Shown here piece after piece: positions 43,396 through 51,334 of a stretch of DNA of 64,000 nucleotides. The stretch is from positions 1 through 64,000 of the forward strand of contig CAJXUB010000002.1 in assembly GCA_913061125.1 (NCBI GenBank), given 5' to 3'. The notes under the pieces were generated by a model. It made no database searches and was not told the DNA's origin. It was given only the letters and a program-made list of their open reading frames with translations. How positions within the stretch are numbered: position 1 is the stretch's first letter; every line of letters starts with the position of its first letter. The stretch is from an uncultured Flavobacteriaceae bacterium (GTDB lineage: Bacteria; Bacteroidota; Bacteroidia; Flavobacteriales; Flavobacteriaceae). The position numbers were made by a program, and so were the translations under genes.

Positions 43396-44238
43396 ATGAA
43401 AAAAATTACCTTATTTTTATTTTCAATCCTTTTTGGGTCTGCTTACGGTCAGAACCAAGTAACGGTTGAATCTTCCACTTCTTGGAATTCTTATGTGAAT
43501 GCTTTTAATGCATCTGACGGTGCTTATGCATTTGGTTTCTCATACACTCTAAGTGATAATCGAGCAACTGCCACCTCCACATCTGTAACACTAGCTCCAA
43601 ACATTGCTATTTGGACAGCAGAAGCTAATAATACGGCTTGGTTTGATAATTCTTCTGGGACTCAGGTGCCAGTGAAAACGTTAGAAGTAAACTCTTATAT
43701 TGAAAACAATGCGCTAACTTCAGATGCTTTGACGTTTTCTGGTAATGTAACATCTAACGATTTAAATTCAAACCACACTGTGATTGCTTTTATTAAAGTA
43801 CTGGACTCAGGGTATGGACAACTTACACTGAAAACAGTTGCTTTAGGAACAGGGGATTTTAGTGTATCAGCAACGGCTGCAGAAACAGCTGCTGGAGCAA
43901 TAATTCAATATGGATTTGCAATGAATGGCCCTCCTGCTGACCCAAATGATGCGGCTTTAGGGAGTATGGTCGTTAGAGCTCCTTCAACTGCGAGTGCAGA
44001 AGACAACGAATTAATTAGTGTTAAAATGTACCCCAATCCGGCAAAAGATGTCGTTCAGTTTTCCAAAAACTCAAATGAAAATTTAGACATTCAAATTTTT
44101 GATATACTTGGAAAGTCTTTAATTGCGGTAAAGAATATTCAAAGCGAAGTCAATATTTCAACCTTGCGCACAGGTGTATATTTTGTACAAATGACCTTAG
44201 GAACAAAAGCTACAACCAAAAAATTAATTGTAAATTAA
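43396..44238 (+). CDS. Secreted T9SS protein of unknown function
   Basis: A 280-residue protein with a signal peptide (ending SAYGQ, residue 19), a Ser/Thr/Asn-rich domain of about 180 residues that I do not recognise (SYTLSDNRATATSTSVTLAP, then VTSNDLNSNHTVIAFIKVLD), and a T9SS type A domain (MYPNPAKDVVQFSKNSNENL to the end). The sorting domain is very similar to that of the upstream T9SS protein (FDILGKS, the (N)ISxLxTGxYxVQMTLG core), whereas the N-terminal parts are unrelated. It is followed by a strong terminator. Confidence 0.8.
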   Translation: MKKITLFLFSILFGSAYGQNQVTVESSTSWNSYVNAFNASDGAYAFGFSYTLSDNRATATSTSVTLAPNIAIWTAEANNTAWFDNSSGTQVPVKTLEVNSYIENNALTSDALTFSGNVTSNDLNSNHTVIAFIKVLDSGYGQLTLKTVALGTGDFSVSATAAETAAGAIIQYGFAMNGPPADPNDAALGSMVVRAPSTASAEDNELISVKMYPNPAKDVVQFSKNSNENLDIQIFDILGKSLIAVKNIQSEVNISTLRTGVYFVQMTLGTKATTKKLIVN

Positions 44239-44255
44239 TATATAATTAACCTAAG

Positions 44256-44287
44256 AAAAAAAGGCCTCCAAGTGGAGGCCTTTTTTT
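44256..44287. terminator. Terminator shared by the T9SS gene and tRNA-Leu(CAA)
   Basis: Seven As, GGCCTCC, loop AAGT, GGAGGCC, seven Ts. It serves the T9SS gene on the plus strand and the tRNA on the minus strand. The stem is identical to that of the terminator at 42909. Confidence 0.92.
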
Positions 44288-44288
44288 G

Positions 44289-44370
44289 TACTCAAGGTGG
44301 GAATCGAACCCACACTTCCGAAGAAACTGGATTTTGAATCCAGCGCGTCTACCAATTCCGCCACTTGAGC
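44289..44370 (-). tRNA. tRNA-Leu (anticodon CAA)
   Basis: Class II tRNA on the minus strand: acceptor GCTCAAG pairs with CTTGAGT (closing G-U), D arm with GGTAGAC, anticodon stem CTGGA/TCCAG around TTCAAAA (anticodon CAA), long variable arm, T arm GGGTTCGATTCCC. CCA not encoded. Confidence 0.96.
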
Positions 44371-44384
44371 AAAAATTCGGATTG

Positions 44385-44414
44385 CAAATCTATAAAATTT
44401 ATTCGTTTATTCAA
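44385..44414 (-). promoter_or_regulatory. Promoter of tRNA-Leu(CAA)
   Basis: On the minus strand TTG (44412-44414), 19-base spacer, TAGATTTG (44385-44392), 15 bases before the tRNA: a full match to the Bacteroidota consensus. Confidence 0.7.
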
Positions 44415-44459
44415 CTACAAAATAGTTGGTTTTATCCTTTTACAGTTCAAATAAATTCA

Positions 44460-44467
44460 TAAATTTG
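44460..44467 (+). promoter_or_regulatory. Putative -7 promoter element for prs
   Basis: TAAATTTG lies 51 bases before the chosen prs start. No -33 TTG at proper distance. Confidence 0.4.
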
Positions 44468-44518
44468 CCACTCGAGAAAAATTTTTCAACAAACATCAGG
44501 CGTCCTAACAATAATTTA

Positions 44519-45460
44519 ATGTCCAAAACCAGTTTACAACCCAAAATTTTTGCTTGTGCCAATTCCAAAATTCTTGGAAATCGTATCGCCAAAGCATTCG
44601 GGGAAGATTTAGGAAGTGTAATCACCTCTACGTACAGCGATGGCGAGTTTCAACCCTCGTACGAAGAGTCAATCCGTGGGACACGCATATTTATAATTGC
44701 ATCCACCAATCCCGGTCCTGAGAATTTGATGGAATTGCTTTTGATGTTGGACGCTGCCAAACGAGCATCGGCCCGGCACATTACTGCCGTAATTCCTTAT
44801 TTTGGATGGGCCAGACAGGACCGAAAAGACAAGCCCAGAGTTCCGATAGCAGCTAAATTAGTGGCGAAAATGTTGGAAACTGCTGGTGCAACTCGAATCA
44901 TTACAATGGATTTGCATGCCGATCAAATTCAAGGGTTTTTTGAAAAACCCGTGGACCATTTGTACGCTTCAACCATCTTTTTACCGTATTTGAAATCACT
45001 CAATTTAGATAACCTAACTATCGCCTCACCCGATATGGGCGGGTCAAAAAGAGCTTATGCCTATTCGAAAGCTTTGGAAAGCGATGTCGTCATTTGTTAC
45101 AAACAACGGGCCAAAGCTAACGTGATTTCTCACATGGAACTCATTGGAGATGTTACGGGCAAAAATGTTGTTTTGGTAGACGATATGGTGGATACTGCAG
45201 GAACTTTGACCAAAGCGGCTGACTTGATGATTGAACGTGGTGCCAAAAGTGTTCGTGCCATTTGTACACACCCTATTCTTTCTGGAAGTGCTTACCAGCG
45301 TTTGGAGCAATCCAAGCTCGAACAATTAATCGTAACGGACTCCATTCCACTGGTTCAAGAAAGTCCCAAAATTACGGTACTGAGCTGTGCCGAGTTATTT
45401 GCCGATGTGATGCATAAAGTCCATCAAAATGAATCGATCAGCTCAAAATTTATAATGTAA
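44519..45460 (+). CDS. prs: Ribose-phosphate pyrophosphokinase
   Basis: Makes PRPP from ribose 5-phosphate and ATP for nucleotide, histidine and tryptophan synthesis. The 313-residue length is normal with ATG at 44519; the open frame extends upstream to 44426, but that part is not conserved and overlaps the promoter box. Motifs: CANSKILGNRIAKAFG (N terminus), YFGWARQDRKDKPR (flexible loop, about 95), TMDLHADQIQGFF (about 130) and the PRPP loop VVLVDDMVDTAGTL (about 220). Followed after 18 bases by the L25/Ctc gene, a conserved pairing. Confidence 0.96.
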   Translation: MSKTSLQPKIFACANSKILGNRIAKAFGEDLGSVITSTYSDGEFQPSYEESIRGTRIFIIASTNPGPENLMELLLMLDAAKRASARHITAVIPYFGWARQDRKDKPRVPIAAKLVAKMLETAGATRIITMDLHADQIQGFFEKPVDHLYASTIFLPYLKSLNLDNLTIASPDMGGSKRAYAYSKALESDVVICYKQRAKANVISHMELIGDVTGKNVVLVDDMVDTAGTLTKAADLMIERGAKSVRAICTHPILSGSAYQRLEQSKLEQLIVTDSIPLVQESPKITVLSCAELFADVMHKVHQNESISSKFIM

Positions 45461-45478
45461 ACCCTTAAATTAATATAA

Positions 45479-46111
45479 ATGAAATCAATTACAATCAATG
45501 GATCTAAAAGAGAAAGCGTGGGCAAAAAAGCAACAAAGGCCTTGCGTAATGCTGGAGAGGTTCCTTGCGTATTATACGGAGGAAATCAGCCAGTACATTT
45601 CTCTGCAGCAGAATTGGCATTCTCGAAACTCGTATACACACCAAATGCGCATACAGTTGTGATTGCCTTAGGAGACGACTCCTACAATGCGGTGTTGCAG
45701 GACATTCAATTTCATCCTGTTACGGATAAAATTTTACACATCGACTTCTATCAGTTGTTTGATGATAAAGAAATTGCTATGGATATTCCTGTTGTTTTAA
45801 CAGGTAATTCTCCAGGCGTTAGAGCAGGAGGTGTTTTGAGACGTAACCGAAGAAAGCTCAGAATCAAAGCACTACCAACCAATTTACCCGATTTTATCGA
45901 AGTTGATATTTCAAATCTTAGAATTGGAAATAAGGTTTATATCACGGCGTTATTCAACGACGATTATAAATTCTTACATGCCGATAATACCGTGGTGTGT
46001 CAAGTCAAACAATCCAGAGTTTCAAATACCGATCTTGAGGAGGATGAAGATGATGACAGCCAGGACGGTACAGATGCTCCAGCGGAAGGCGAGGCAGCAG
46101 CTGAGGCATAA
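45479..46111 (+). CDS. rplY: Ribosomal protein L25 / general stress protein Ctc
   Basis: Binds 5S rRNA in the large subunit. The 210-residue protein is the long CTC form: an N-terminal L25 domain ([27 protein letters not shown]) and a C-terminal TL5-type domain, ending in an acidic Ala-rich tail ([20 protein letters not shown]), a common feature of Bacteroidota CTC proteins. It follows prs in one operon and is ended by a hairpin before pth. Confidence 0.95.
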   Translation: MKSITINGSKRESVGKKATKALRNAGEVPCVLYGGNQPVHFSAAELAFSKLVYTPNAHTVVIALGDDSYNAVLQDIQFHPVTDKILHIDFYQLFDDKEIAMDIPVVLTGNSPGVRAGGVLRRNRRKLRIKALPTNLPDFIEVDISNLRIGNKVYITALFNDDYKFLHADNTVVCQVKQSRVSNTDLEEDEDDDSQDGTDAPAEGEAAAEA

Positions 46112-46133
46112 ATTCGATATCACTACAAATATC

Positions 46134-46169
46134 AAAAAGCATTCTGATGAATTTCAGAATGCTTTTTTT
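46134..46169 (+). terminator. Terminator of the prs-rplY operon
   Basis: AAAAAGCATTCTGA, loop TGAATT, TCAGAATGCTTTTTTT, 23 bases after the rplY stop. Confidence 0.9.
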
Positions 46170-46181
46170 ATTTTTACAACC

Positions 46182-46802
46182 ATGTTCAAATGGATGTTTA
46201 GAAAAAATTTAACTTCAAAAGACAACAAAACCATGTCTAAAAAGTATTTAATTGTTGGCCTAGGGAATACCGGTTCGGACTATGTGAACACGCGACATAA
46301 TATTGGGTTTAAAATTCTAAATCATTTTGCGGAATCTCGAGATGTAGCGTATGAATCTCGAAAACTTGGGGCATTGGCCACATACAAAATAAAGGGGCGT
46401 ACTTTTATTTTGCTCAAGCCAAATACGTTTATGAATTTAAGCGGTAAAGCTGTAAAATATTGGTTAGACAAAGAAAAAGTTCCGATTGAACATCTTTTGG
46501 TTGTCACTGACGATTTGAATTTACCGTTTGGAACCCTACGGCTAAAAACCAAGGGAAGTGATGGCGGGCATAATGGATTAAAAGACATTCAAAATAAACT
46601 GAATACAACCAATTACAACCGATTGCGCTTTGGTATTAGTGATGCTTTTACCAAAGGAAAACAAGTGGACTATGTACTTGGCCAATGGACCGACACCGAG
46701 TTTGATAACTTGAAAGAACGCCTTAAAAAAACCTCTGAAATGATTGAAAACTTTGGACTCTCTGGCGTAACAAACACCATGAATGCCTATAATGGGACAT
46801 AA
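46182..46802 (+). CDS. pth: Peptidyl-tRNA hydrolase
   Basis: Releases tRNA from stalled peptidyl-tRNA. The catalytic core begins KYLIVGLGNTGSDYVNTRHN (Asn and His catalytic residues), with KPNTFMNLSGKAV, DDLNLPFG (catalytic Asp) and GSDGGHNGLKDI following. ATG at 46182 gives 206 residues with a basic N-terminal extension of 17 (MFKWMFRKNLTSKDNKT); ATG at 46233 gives the minimal family start. The extension resembles those of other flavobacterial Pth proteins as far as I recall, so 46182 is preferred, moderately. Confidence 0.93.
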   Translation: MFKWMFRKNLTSKDNKTMSKKYLIVGLGNTGSDYVNTRHNIGFKILNHFAESRDVAYESRKLGALATYKIKGRTFILLKPNTFMNLSGKAVKYWLDKEKVPIEHLLVVTDDLNLPFGTLRLKTKGSDGGHNGLKDIQNKLNTTNYNRLRFGISDAFTKGKQVDYVLGQWTDTEFDNLKERLKKTSEMIENFGLSGVTNTMNAYNGT

Positions 46803-46829
46803 AAAAAGGAGCCGTTAAGCTCCTTTTTT
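46801..46829. terminator. Bidirectional terminator between pth and the M43 protease
   Basis: A-run, GGAGC, loop CGTTAA, GCTCC, T-run, placed between two convergent stops. Confidence 0.88.
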
Positions 46830-46844
46830 AAATTTATCATTGTA

Positions 46845-48887
46845 TTATTTCTTGATGATTCTCTTGTTGATCGAATTTTTACCGTCCGAAATTTCCATGA
46901 TATAAATTCCAGAATTAACTCGGCTTAAATCAATCGTTTGTTCAAAACGAAGGTTGTTGTTGTAGCGTTCTTCAAAAACAATTCGACCTCGAACATCATA
47001 TATGGAAATTTTTAGGTCAGTCGATTGCATGGATTCAACCTCTATATTAAATAATCCATTGCTGGGATTTGGATAAATTAAGACTTGCTCAAGCGCAATT
47101 GGATTAGCATCAACACTAAGTGGGGCTTCTGTACATAGTTCAATAGACCAATCGTTTAGTACACCAGTATCATCGTTGTATCCGTCTTGAATCAATAGGG
47201 TCCAGTCTCCAGCTGTATCCATGCCTTCAAAAATACTTAAGGGTTCATATGGAGCAAATGTACCTACAGTTGGGTCAGCACATGTAATGGCAGATCCCTC
47301 GTCGCTAAAGGTTACATCAAATCCATTTTCACCAGCACAATCTCTACCCCAAAGGATGGCGTAGGTTGTTTGATCGGGGTGGTATAAAACCACCACCAAG
47401 TCCTGGATGTAAGAATGAGTTACATCTACATTTGCAGTAATGCTAGAAAGGGTGCCCAAATCGGGTACCGAAATAATAGAAGTTATGGCATCACCATACT
47501 CGTTTGCGCCAATGCCATCTGGGATGCTAATGTTTAAGTTATCGTCAGAACTGAAGCTGTTACATTGTATGGAGGTACAGTTATTTTTAAGAAGAACATC
47601 AACAGTCTTACTAGCTACAAAACTGCTGGCTGTTACCGTTATGGTGTAATCTCCAACAGCTGTATTGGCAATATTACCGATGGTCATTGTTACAGTGCCA
47701 GTACCGCTGATAAAGGGTGGGCTAAACGAAACCGAGGCGTTTTCAGGGAGTCCAGCAGCGGAAAATGATGTTGTTACGTCATAGTCATTCAGCGCAGTGA
47801 AATCAAACTCAAATACGGCATCCTCTGCTGTTGTTGGACAAGAAAAGATGGGGGAGTTTGTAGCTGTGATAGAAAAATCAGGCCCTGTGGGTGTGCCACA
47901 ATTAGAGGTTACATTGGGTTTAAATTGACTTTGCAAGACGTTTATGTAATTATCGACTACATCCATTTGACCTTGAGTAAACATATACATACAAGCATCA
48001 TTTGTGTAATCCATATAATTCATAGACATTTCATATTCTCCGGCGACACATCCTGGAATGGACCCTGGATCTGGACATCCGCCATTTGAACCACTGGCAA
48101 CAGGGGTGTCTGTAATACCGTCGTCAACATTACAACCACCGTCGCCCCAAATGTGATTTAGATTGTAAAAATGACCCAACTCGTGTGTGACGGTTCGGCC
48201 CAAGTTGTAAGGCGCTCCAGGAACAACTCCAGAATTGGGACAACCCGCACCAGAACCAAAGGCGAAAAGATTCATTACAACAGATTGTCCAGCTGCTATA
48301 CTACCTCCCAAAGGAGAATATCCAAGAACACCTCCGTTGATACTTTTGACTAAAAAATTCATATACCCACTCCAAGCACTGTCTGAGTCAGCTCCACCAC
48401 CAAAATTGTATCCAATGGTAACTGCAGGCCCCCCTTCAACCAAATCGTTATCGGTGTTGTTAGGGTGGTTTTGAGTGGCAATACAAAATGTAATATTGGC
48501 CACGCCATGCGACGAGTTGGGATAAAACGGGCTGGCTGTGTCCCAAAGGTTGGCATCAGGATTCGTAGCCGTATAATCACCATTAAGAATATCAATTTGC
48601 GTTTGGGCCAGAGCTTCCAAACAAGCTCTGTCTGACTCCAAACCACTTGGGAAATGAACCGCTACAGGAATCACTATGGGATTCATACTGCTTTGTCTTT
48701 GTTCATTGGACAGCGATTGGAAAACTTGCGCTTTGAATTTGGCCTGATTTTCCTGCCATTCTTGAGCAAATTCAGGATCCTTCATCTGTTCTTCCATATG
48801 TGCTACCATCCCGCAACTTCGGGTTTGTGCCTGTACGCTTAGGGTGCTGAAGAACAAAAGCAAAGTAAATTGCGTAATTTTTTTCAT
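46845..48887 (-). CDS. Secreted M43-family zinc metalloprotease with P-domain and T9SS domain
   Basis: A 680-residue extracellular protease. Signal peptide ends VQAQ (about 21). The catalytic domain has HELGHFYNLNHIWG (HExxHxxGxxH zinc site, about residue 240), CNVDDGITDTP and the Met-turn MNYMDY, typical of pappalysin/cytophagalysin-like M43 enzymes. A middle beta domain (about 340-445) precedes a proprotein-convertase P-like domain (GTLSSITANVDVTHSYIQDL to WSIELC, about 475-600). The C terminus is a T9SS type A sorting domain (LIYPNPSNGLFNIEV to the end). Monocistronic. Confidence 0.92.
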   Translation of the reverse strand: MKKITQFTLLLFFSTLSVQAQTRSCGMVAHMEEQMKDPEFAQEWQENQAKFKAQVFQSLSNEQRQSSMNPIVIPVAVHFPSGLESDRACLEALAQTQIDILNGDYTATNPDANLWDTASPFYPNSSHGVANITFCIATQNHPNNTDNDLVEGGPAVTIGYNFGGGADSDSAWSGYMNFLVKSINGGVLGYSPLGGSIAAGQSVVMNLFAFGSGAGCPNSGVVPGAPYNLGRTVTHELGHFYNLNHIWGDGGCNVDDGITDTPVASGSNGGCPDPGSIPGCVAGEYEMSMNYMDYTNDACMYMFTQGQMDVVDNYINVLQSQFKPNVTSNCGTPTGPDFSITATNSPIFSCPTTAEDAVFEFDFTALNDYDVTTSFSAAGLPENASVSFSPPFISGTGTVTMTIGNIANTAVGDYTITVTASSFVASKTVDVLLKNNCTSIQCNSFSSDDNLNISIPDGIGANEYGDAITSIISVPDLGTLSSITANVDVTHSYIQDLVVVLYHPDQTTYAILWGRDCAGENGFDVTFSDEGSAITCADPTVGTFAPYEPLSIFEGMDTAGDWTLLIQDGYNDDTGVLNDWSIELCTEAPLSVDANPIALEQVLIYPNPSNGLFNIEVESMQSTDLKISIYDVRGRIVFEERYNNNLRFEQTIDLSRVNSGIYIMEISDGKNSINKRIIKK

Positions 48888-49026
48888 GTTAAATTGGTTT
48901 AATAAAGGTTGTAAAAATAATGAAATATTTACATTTTTTGGACTTTAATGTCTTAAAATCAAGCTAAAATGACACGAATCAATTCATCTTTTTTTATCTT
49001 CGTTTGATATTACTACGGACGAAATT

Positions 49027-49965
49027 TTGAAAATTAAAACCGCCTCCGATTACAATCAAATTAAACCCTCTGTCGTCACGATTGGAACCTTTGACGGCGT
49101 ACATGTTGGGCATCAAAAAATCATACATCAATTGGTTGATATTGCTCAAAAAGATCAGCTTCAGGCGTTGGTTCTCACTTTTTTCCCCCACCCTCGAATG
49201 GTGGTCCAAAACGATGCGACCATAAAACTAATCAACACCATTGATGAAAAAGCGGCAAAATTAGAATCCTTCGGAGTCGATCATCTTGTGGTGAAAGAAT
49301 TTACCAAATCCTTTTCCAGACTGACGGCTTTGGAATATGTTCGGGATGTTTTGGTTAACACCTTACAAGTGAAGCACATTATTGTTGGGTACGACCATCA
49401 ATTTGGCAGAAACCGAACGGCTAATATTTCTGATTTGAAAGAATTTGGTGAGTTTTATGGATTTCAGGTTACTGAAATTGGGGCACAAGAGGTCGATGAA
49501 GTCACAGTGAGTTCCACCAAAATTAGAACCGCTTTGTTGGAAGGAAATATCAAAATCGCCAACACCTATTTGGGCTACCCTTTTATTTTAACAGGGACTG
49601 TAATTAGAGGCAAGGGATTGGGTCGGCAAATCAATTTTCCGACAGCCAACATTCACATCGAAGAGCCATACAAATTAATTCCTAAAGCTGGCGTATATCT
49701 TGTAAAAACCCAATGGCAATTCACCACGGTTTATGGCATGATGAATATTGGAACAAATCCAACGGTTTCCGAAACTGATGAAACCCACATCGAGGTTCAC
49801 TTTTTTGATTTCAACAACGATCTTTATGATGCTGTTCTCCAGCTTGAATTGTTGGATCATTTGAGAAATGAAATCAAATTCCCCTCCATTGAGGCCTTAA
49901 AATCTCAACTCGAAGAGGATAAAATTTTGGCCAAAAATCGAATCGATTTATTAAAAAAAATCTAA
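49027..49965 (+). CDS. ribF: Bifunctional riboflavin kinase / FAD synthetase
   Basis: Makes FMN then FAD from riboflavin and ATP. Residues about 17-30 (VTIGTFDGVHVGHQ) start the nucleotidyltransferase domain, VGYDHQFGRNRT and VSSTKIRTALLEG follow, and GKGLGRQINFPTANI (about 198-212) marks the flavokinase domain. The start is TTG at 49027: no ATG gives a proper N terminus. A TATCTTCG sequence about 30 bases upstream is a weak -7 box. No FMN riboswitch was recognisable in the short upstream region. Confidence 0.95.
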   Translation: MKIKTASDYNQIKPSVVTIGTFDGVHVGHQKIIHQLVDIAQKDQLQALVLTFFPHPRMVVQNDATIKLINTIDEKAAKLESFGVDHLVVKEFTKSFSRLTALEYVRDVLVNTLQVKHIIVGYDHQFGRNRTANISDLKEFGEFYGFQVTEIGAQEVDEVTVSSTKIRTALLEGNIKIANTYLGYPFILTGTVIRGKGLGRQINFPTANIHIEEPYKLIPKAGVYLVKTQWQFTTVYGMMNIGTNPTVSETDETHIEVHFFDFNNDLYDAVLQLELLDHLRNEIKFPSIEALKSQLEEDKILAKNRIDLLKKI

Positions 49966-49994
49966 TTGACATTGCATTGATTTGATTACATTTG
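49966..49994 (+). promoter_or_regulatory. Promoter of serS
   Basis: TTG (49966-49968), 18-base spacer, TACATTTG (49987-49994), 18 bases before the serS ATG at 50013. It starts at the ribF stop. Confidence 0.65.
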
Positions 49995-50012
49995 TTGTAC
50001 AAAATAACGCAC

Positions 50013-51284
50013 ATGTTACAAGTCGCATTTTTAAGAGAGCATAAGTCCGAAGCCATCGACCGCTTGTCCAAACGAATGGACCATGCCGCTGAAGTGGTTG
50101 ACACTGTTTTGGCATTGGATGCCACCAGACGCAACCTTCAAACTCAAATGGATGCAGCATCGGCAGAACTCAATGTAATTTCAAAAGAAATTGGACAATT
50201 GTTCAAGTCCGGACAAACAGAAAAAGCAACCTTACTTAAGCAAAAAACAGCGGCCTTAAAAACTCAAAAAACTACATTTTCCGATTCATTACATGCCACA
50301 ACGGAAAAGCTTGAAAAATTACTTTACGATCTTCCAAATCTCCCACATCCTTCGGTGCCAAATGGAAACTCTGAAGACGATAATGAAGAGGTATTTCGTT
50401 TTGGAGCGATACCACAACTTCACGACAAGGCTCAACCCCACTGGGAGTTGGCCAAAACCTACGATATTATTGATTTTGAGCTCGGAAATAAAATTACAGG
50501 TGCTGGATTTCCAGTCTATAAAGGCAAAGGCGCACGGTTACAACGTGCCTTAATTAATTATTTTTTAGACAAAAATACGGCTGCAGGATACCACGAGATT
50601 CAAGTTCCACATGTGGTAAACGAGGCCTCAGGTTATGGCACCGGACAACTGCCGGACAAGGAAGGTCAGATGTATTTTGTTGGAGCCGATAATTTATATC
50701 TCATTCCTACCGGAGAAGTTCCAGCCACTAATATTTTCCGAGATGTTCTTATGGACGCTAATGATTTTCCAAAAAAACTTACCACATACACCCCTTGTTT
50801 TCGTCGTGAGGCAGGAAGCTATGGAGCGCATGTTCGTGGTTTAAATCGTTTGCATCAATTTGACAAAGTGGAAATTCTTCGTGTGGAACACCCCAGTGAA
50901 TCGTACAAGGCCCTGGATGCCATGGTAGATCACGTAAAAGGGATTTTAGAAGAGTTGAAATTACCGTATAGAATCCTGAAATTGTGCTCAGGCGATTTAG
51001 GGTTTACATCTGCATTAACGTATGATTTTGAAGTATTTTCGACGGCTCAAAATCGTTGGCTGGAAATTTCGTCTGTATCCAATTTTGAAACCTATCAAGC
51101 CAACCGCTTAAAATTACGATTCAAAAACAGCGACGGAAAATCTGAATTGGCACACACCCTCAACGGCAGCTCTTTGGCTCTACCCAGAGTGTTAGCTGGG
51201 ATTTTGGAAAATTATCAAACTGAAAACGACATTCTGATTCCGGAGGTTTTGATCCCCTACACAGGGTTCGACCGAATCAATTAG
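50013..51284 (+). CDS. serS: Seryl-tRNA synthetase
   Basis: Charges tRNA-Ser (and tRNA-Sec where present). The 423-residue class II synthetase has the N-terminal coiled coil (residues about 5-105, rich in Lys/Glu/Ala) and a catalytic domain with motif 2 (PCFRREAGSYGAHVRGLNRLHQF, motif central Arg pair) and motif 3 (NGSSLALPRVLAGILENYQ). ATG at 50013 was chosen over the in-frame TTG at 49992, which lies within the promoter. Confidence 0.97.
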   Translation: MLQVAFLREHKSEAIDRLSKRMDHAAEVVDTVLALDATRRNLQTQMDAASAELNVISKEIGQLFKSGQTEKATLLKQKTAALKTQKTTFSDSLHATTEKLEKLLYDLPNLPHPSVPNGNSEDDNEEVFRFGAIPQLHDKAQPHWELAKTYDIIDFELGNKITGAGFPVYKGKGARLQRALINYFLDKNTAAGYHEIQVPHVVNEASGYGTGQLPDKEGQMYFVGADNLYLIPTGEVPATNIFRDVLMDANDFPKKLTTYTPCFRREAGSYGAHVRGLNRLHQFDKVEILRVEHPSESYKALDAMVDHVKGILEELKLPYRILKLCSGDLGFTSALTYDFEVFSTAQNRWLEISSVSNFETYQANRLKLRFKNSDGKSELAHTLNGSSLALPRVLAGILENYQTENDILIPEVLIPYTGFDRIN

Positions 51285-51334
51285 AGTTGTAGCCGACTTG
51301 CCATGACATTTAGTACCTTTACCAAAACGTAGGG

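Noticed and set aside
42909..44287. Two GGCCTCC...GGAGGCC palindromes considered as ends of a mobile element
   Set aside because: Each directly follows a stop codon and has A- and T-runs, so they are terminators; no transposase or target duplication lies between them.
48888..49026. FMN riboswitch upstream of ribF
   Set aside because: The space is only 139 bases, shared with a divergent gene, and I saw no conserved FMN-aptamer elements.
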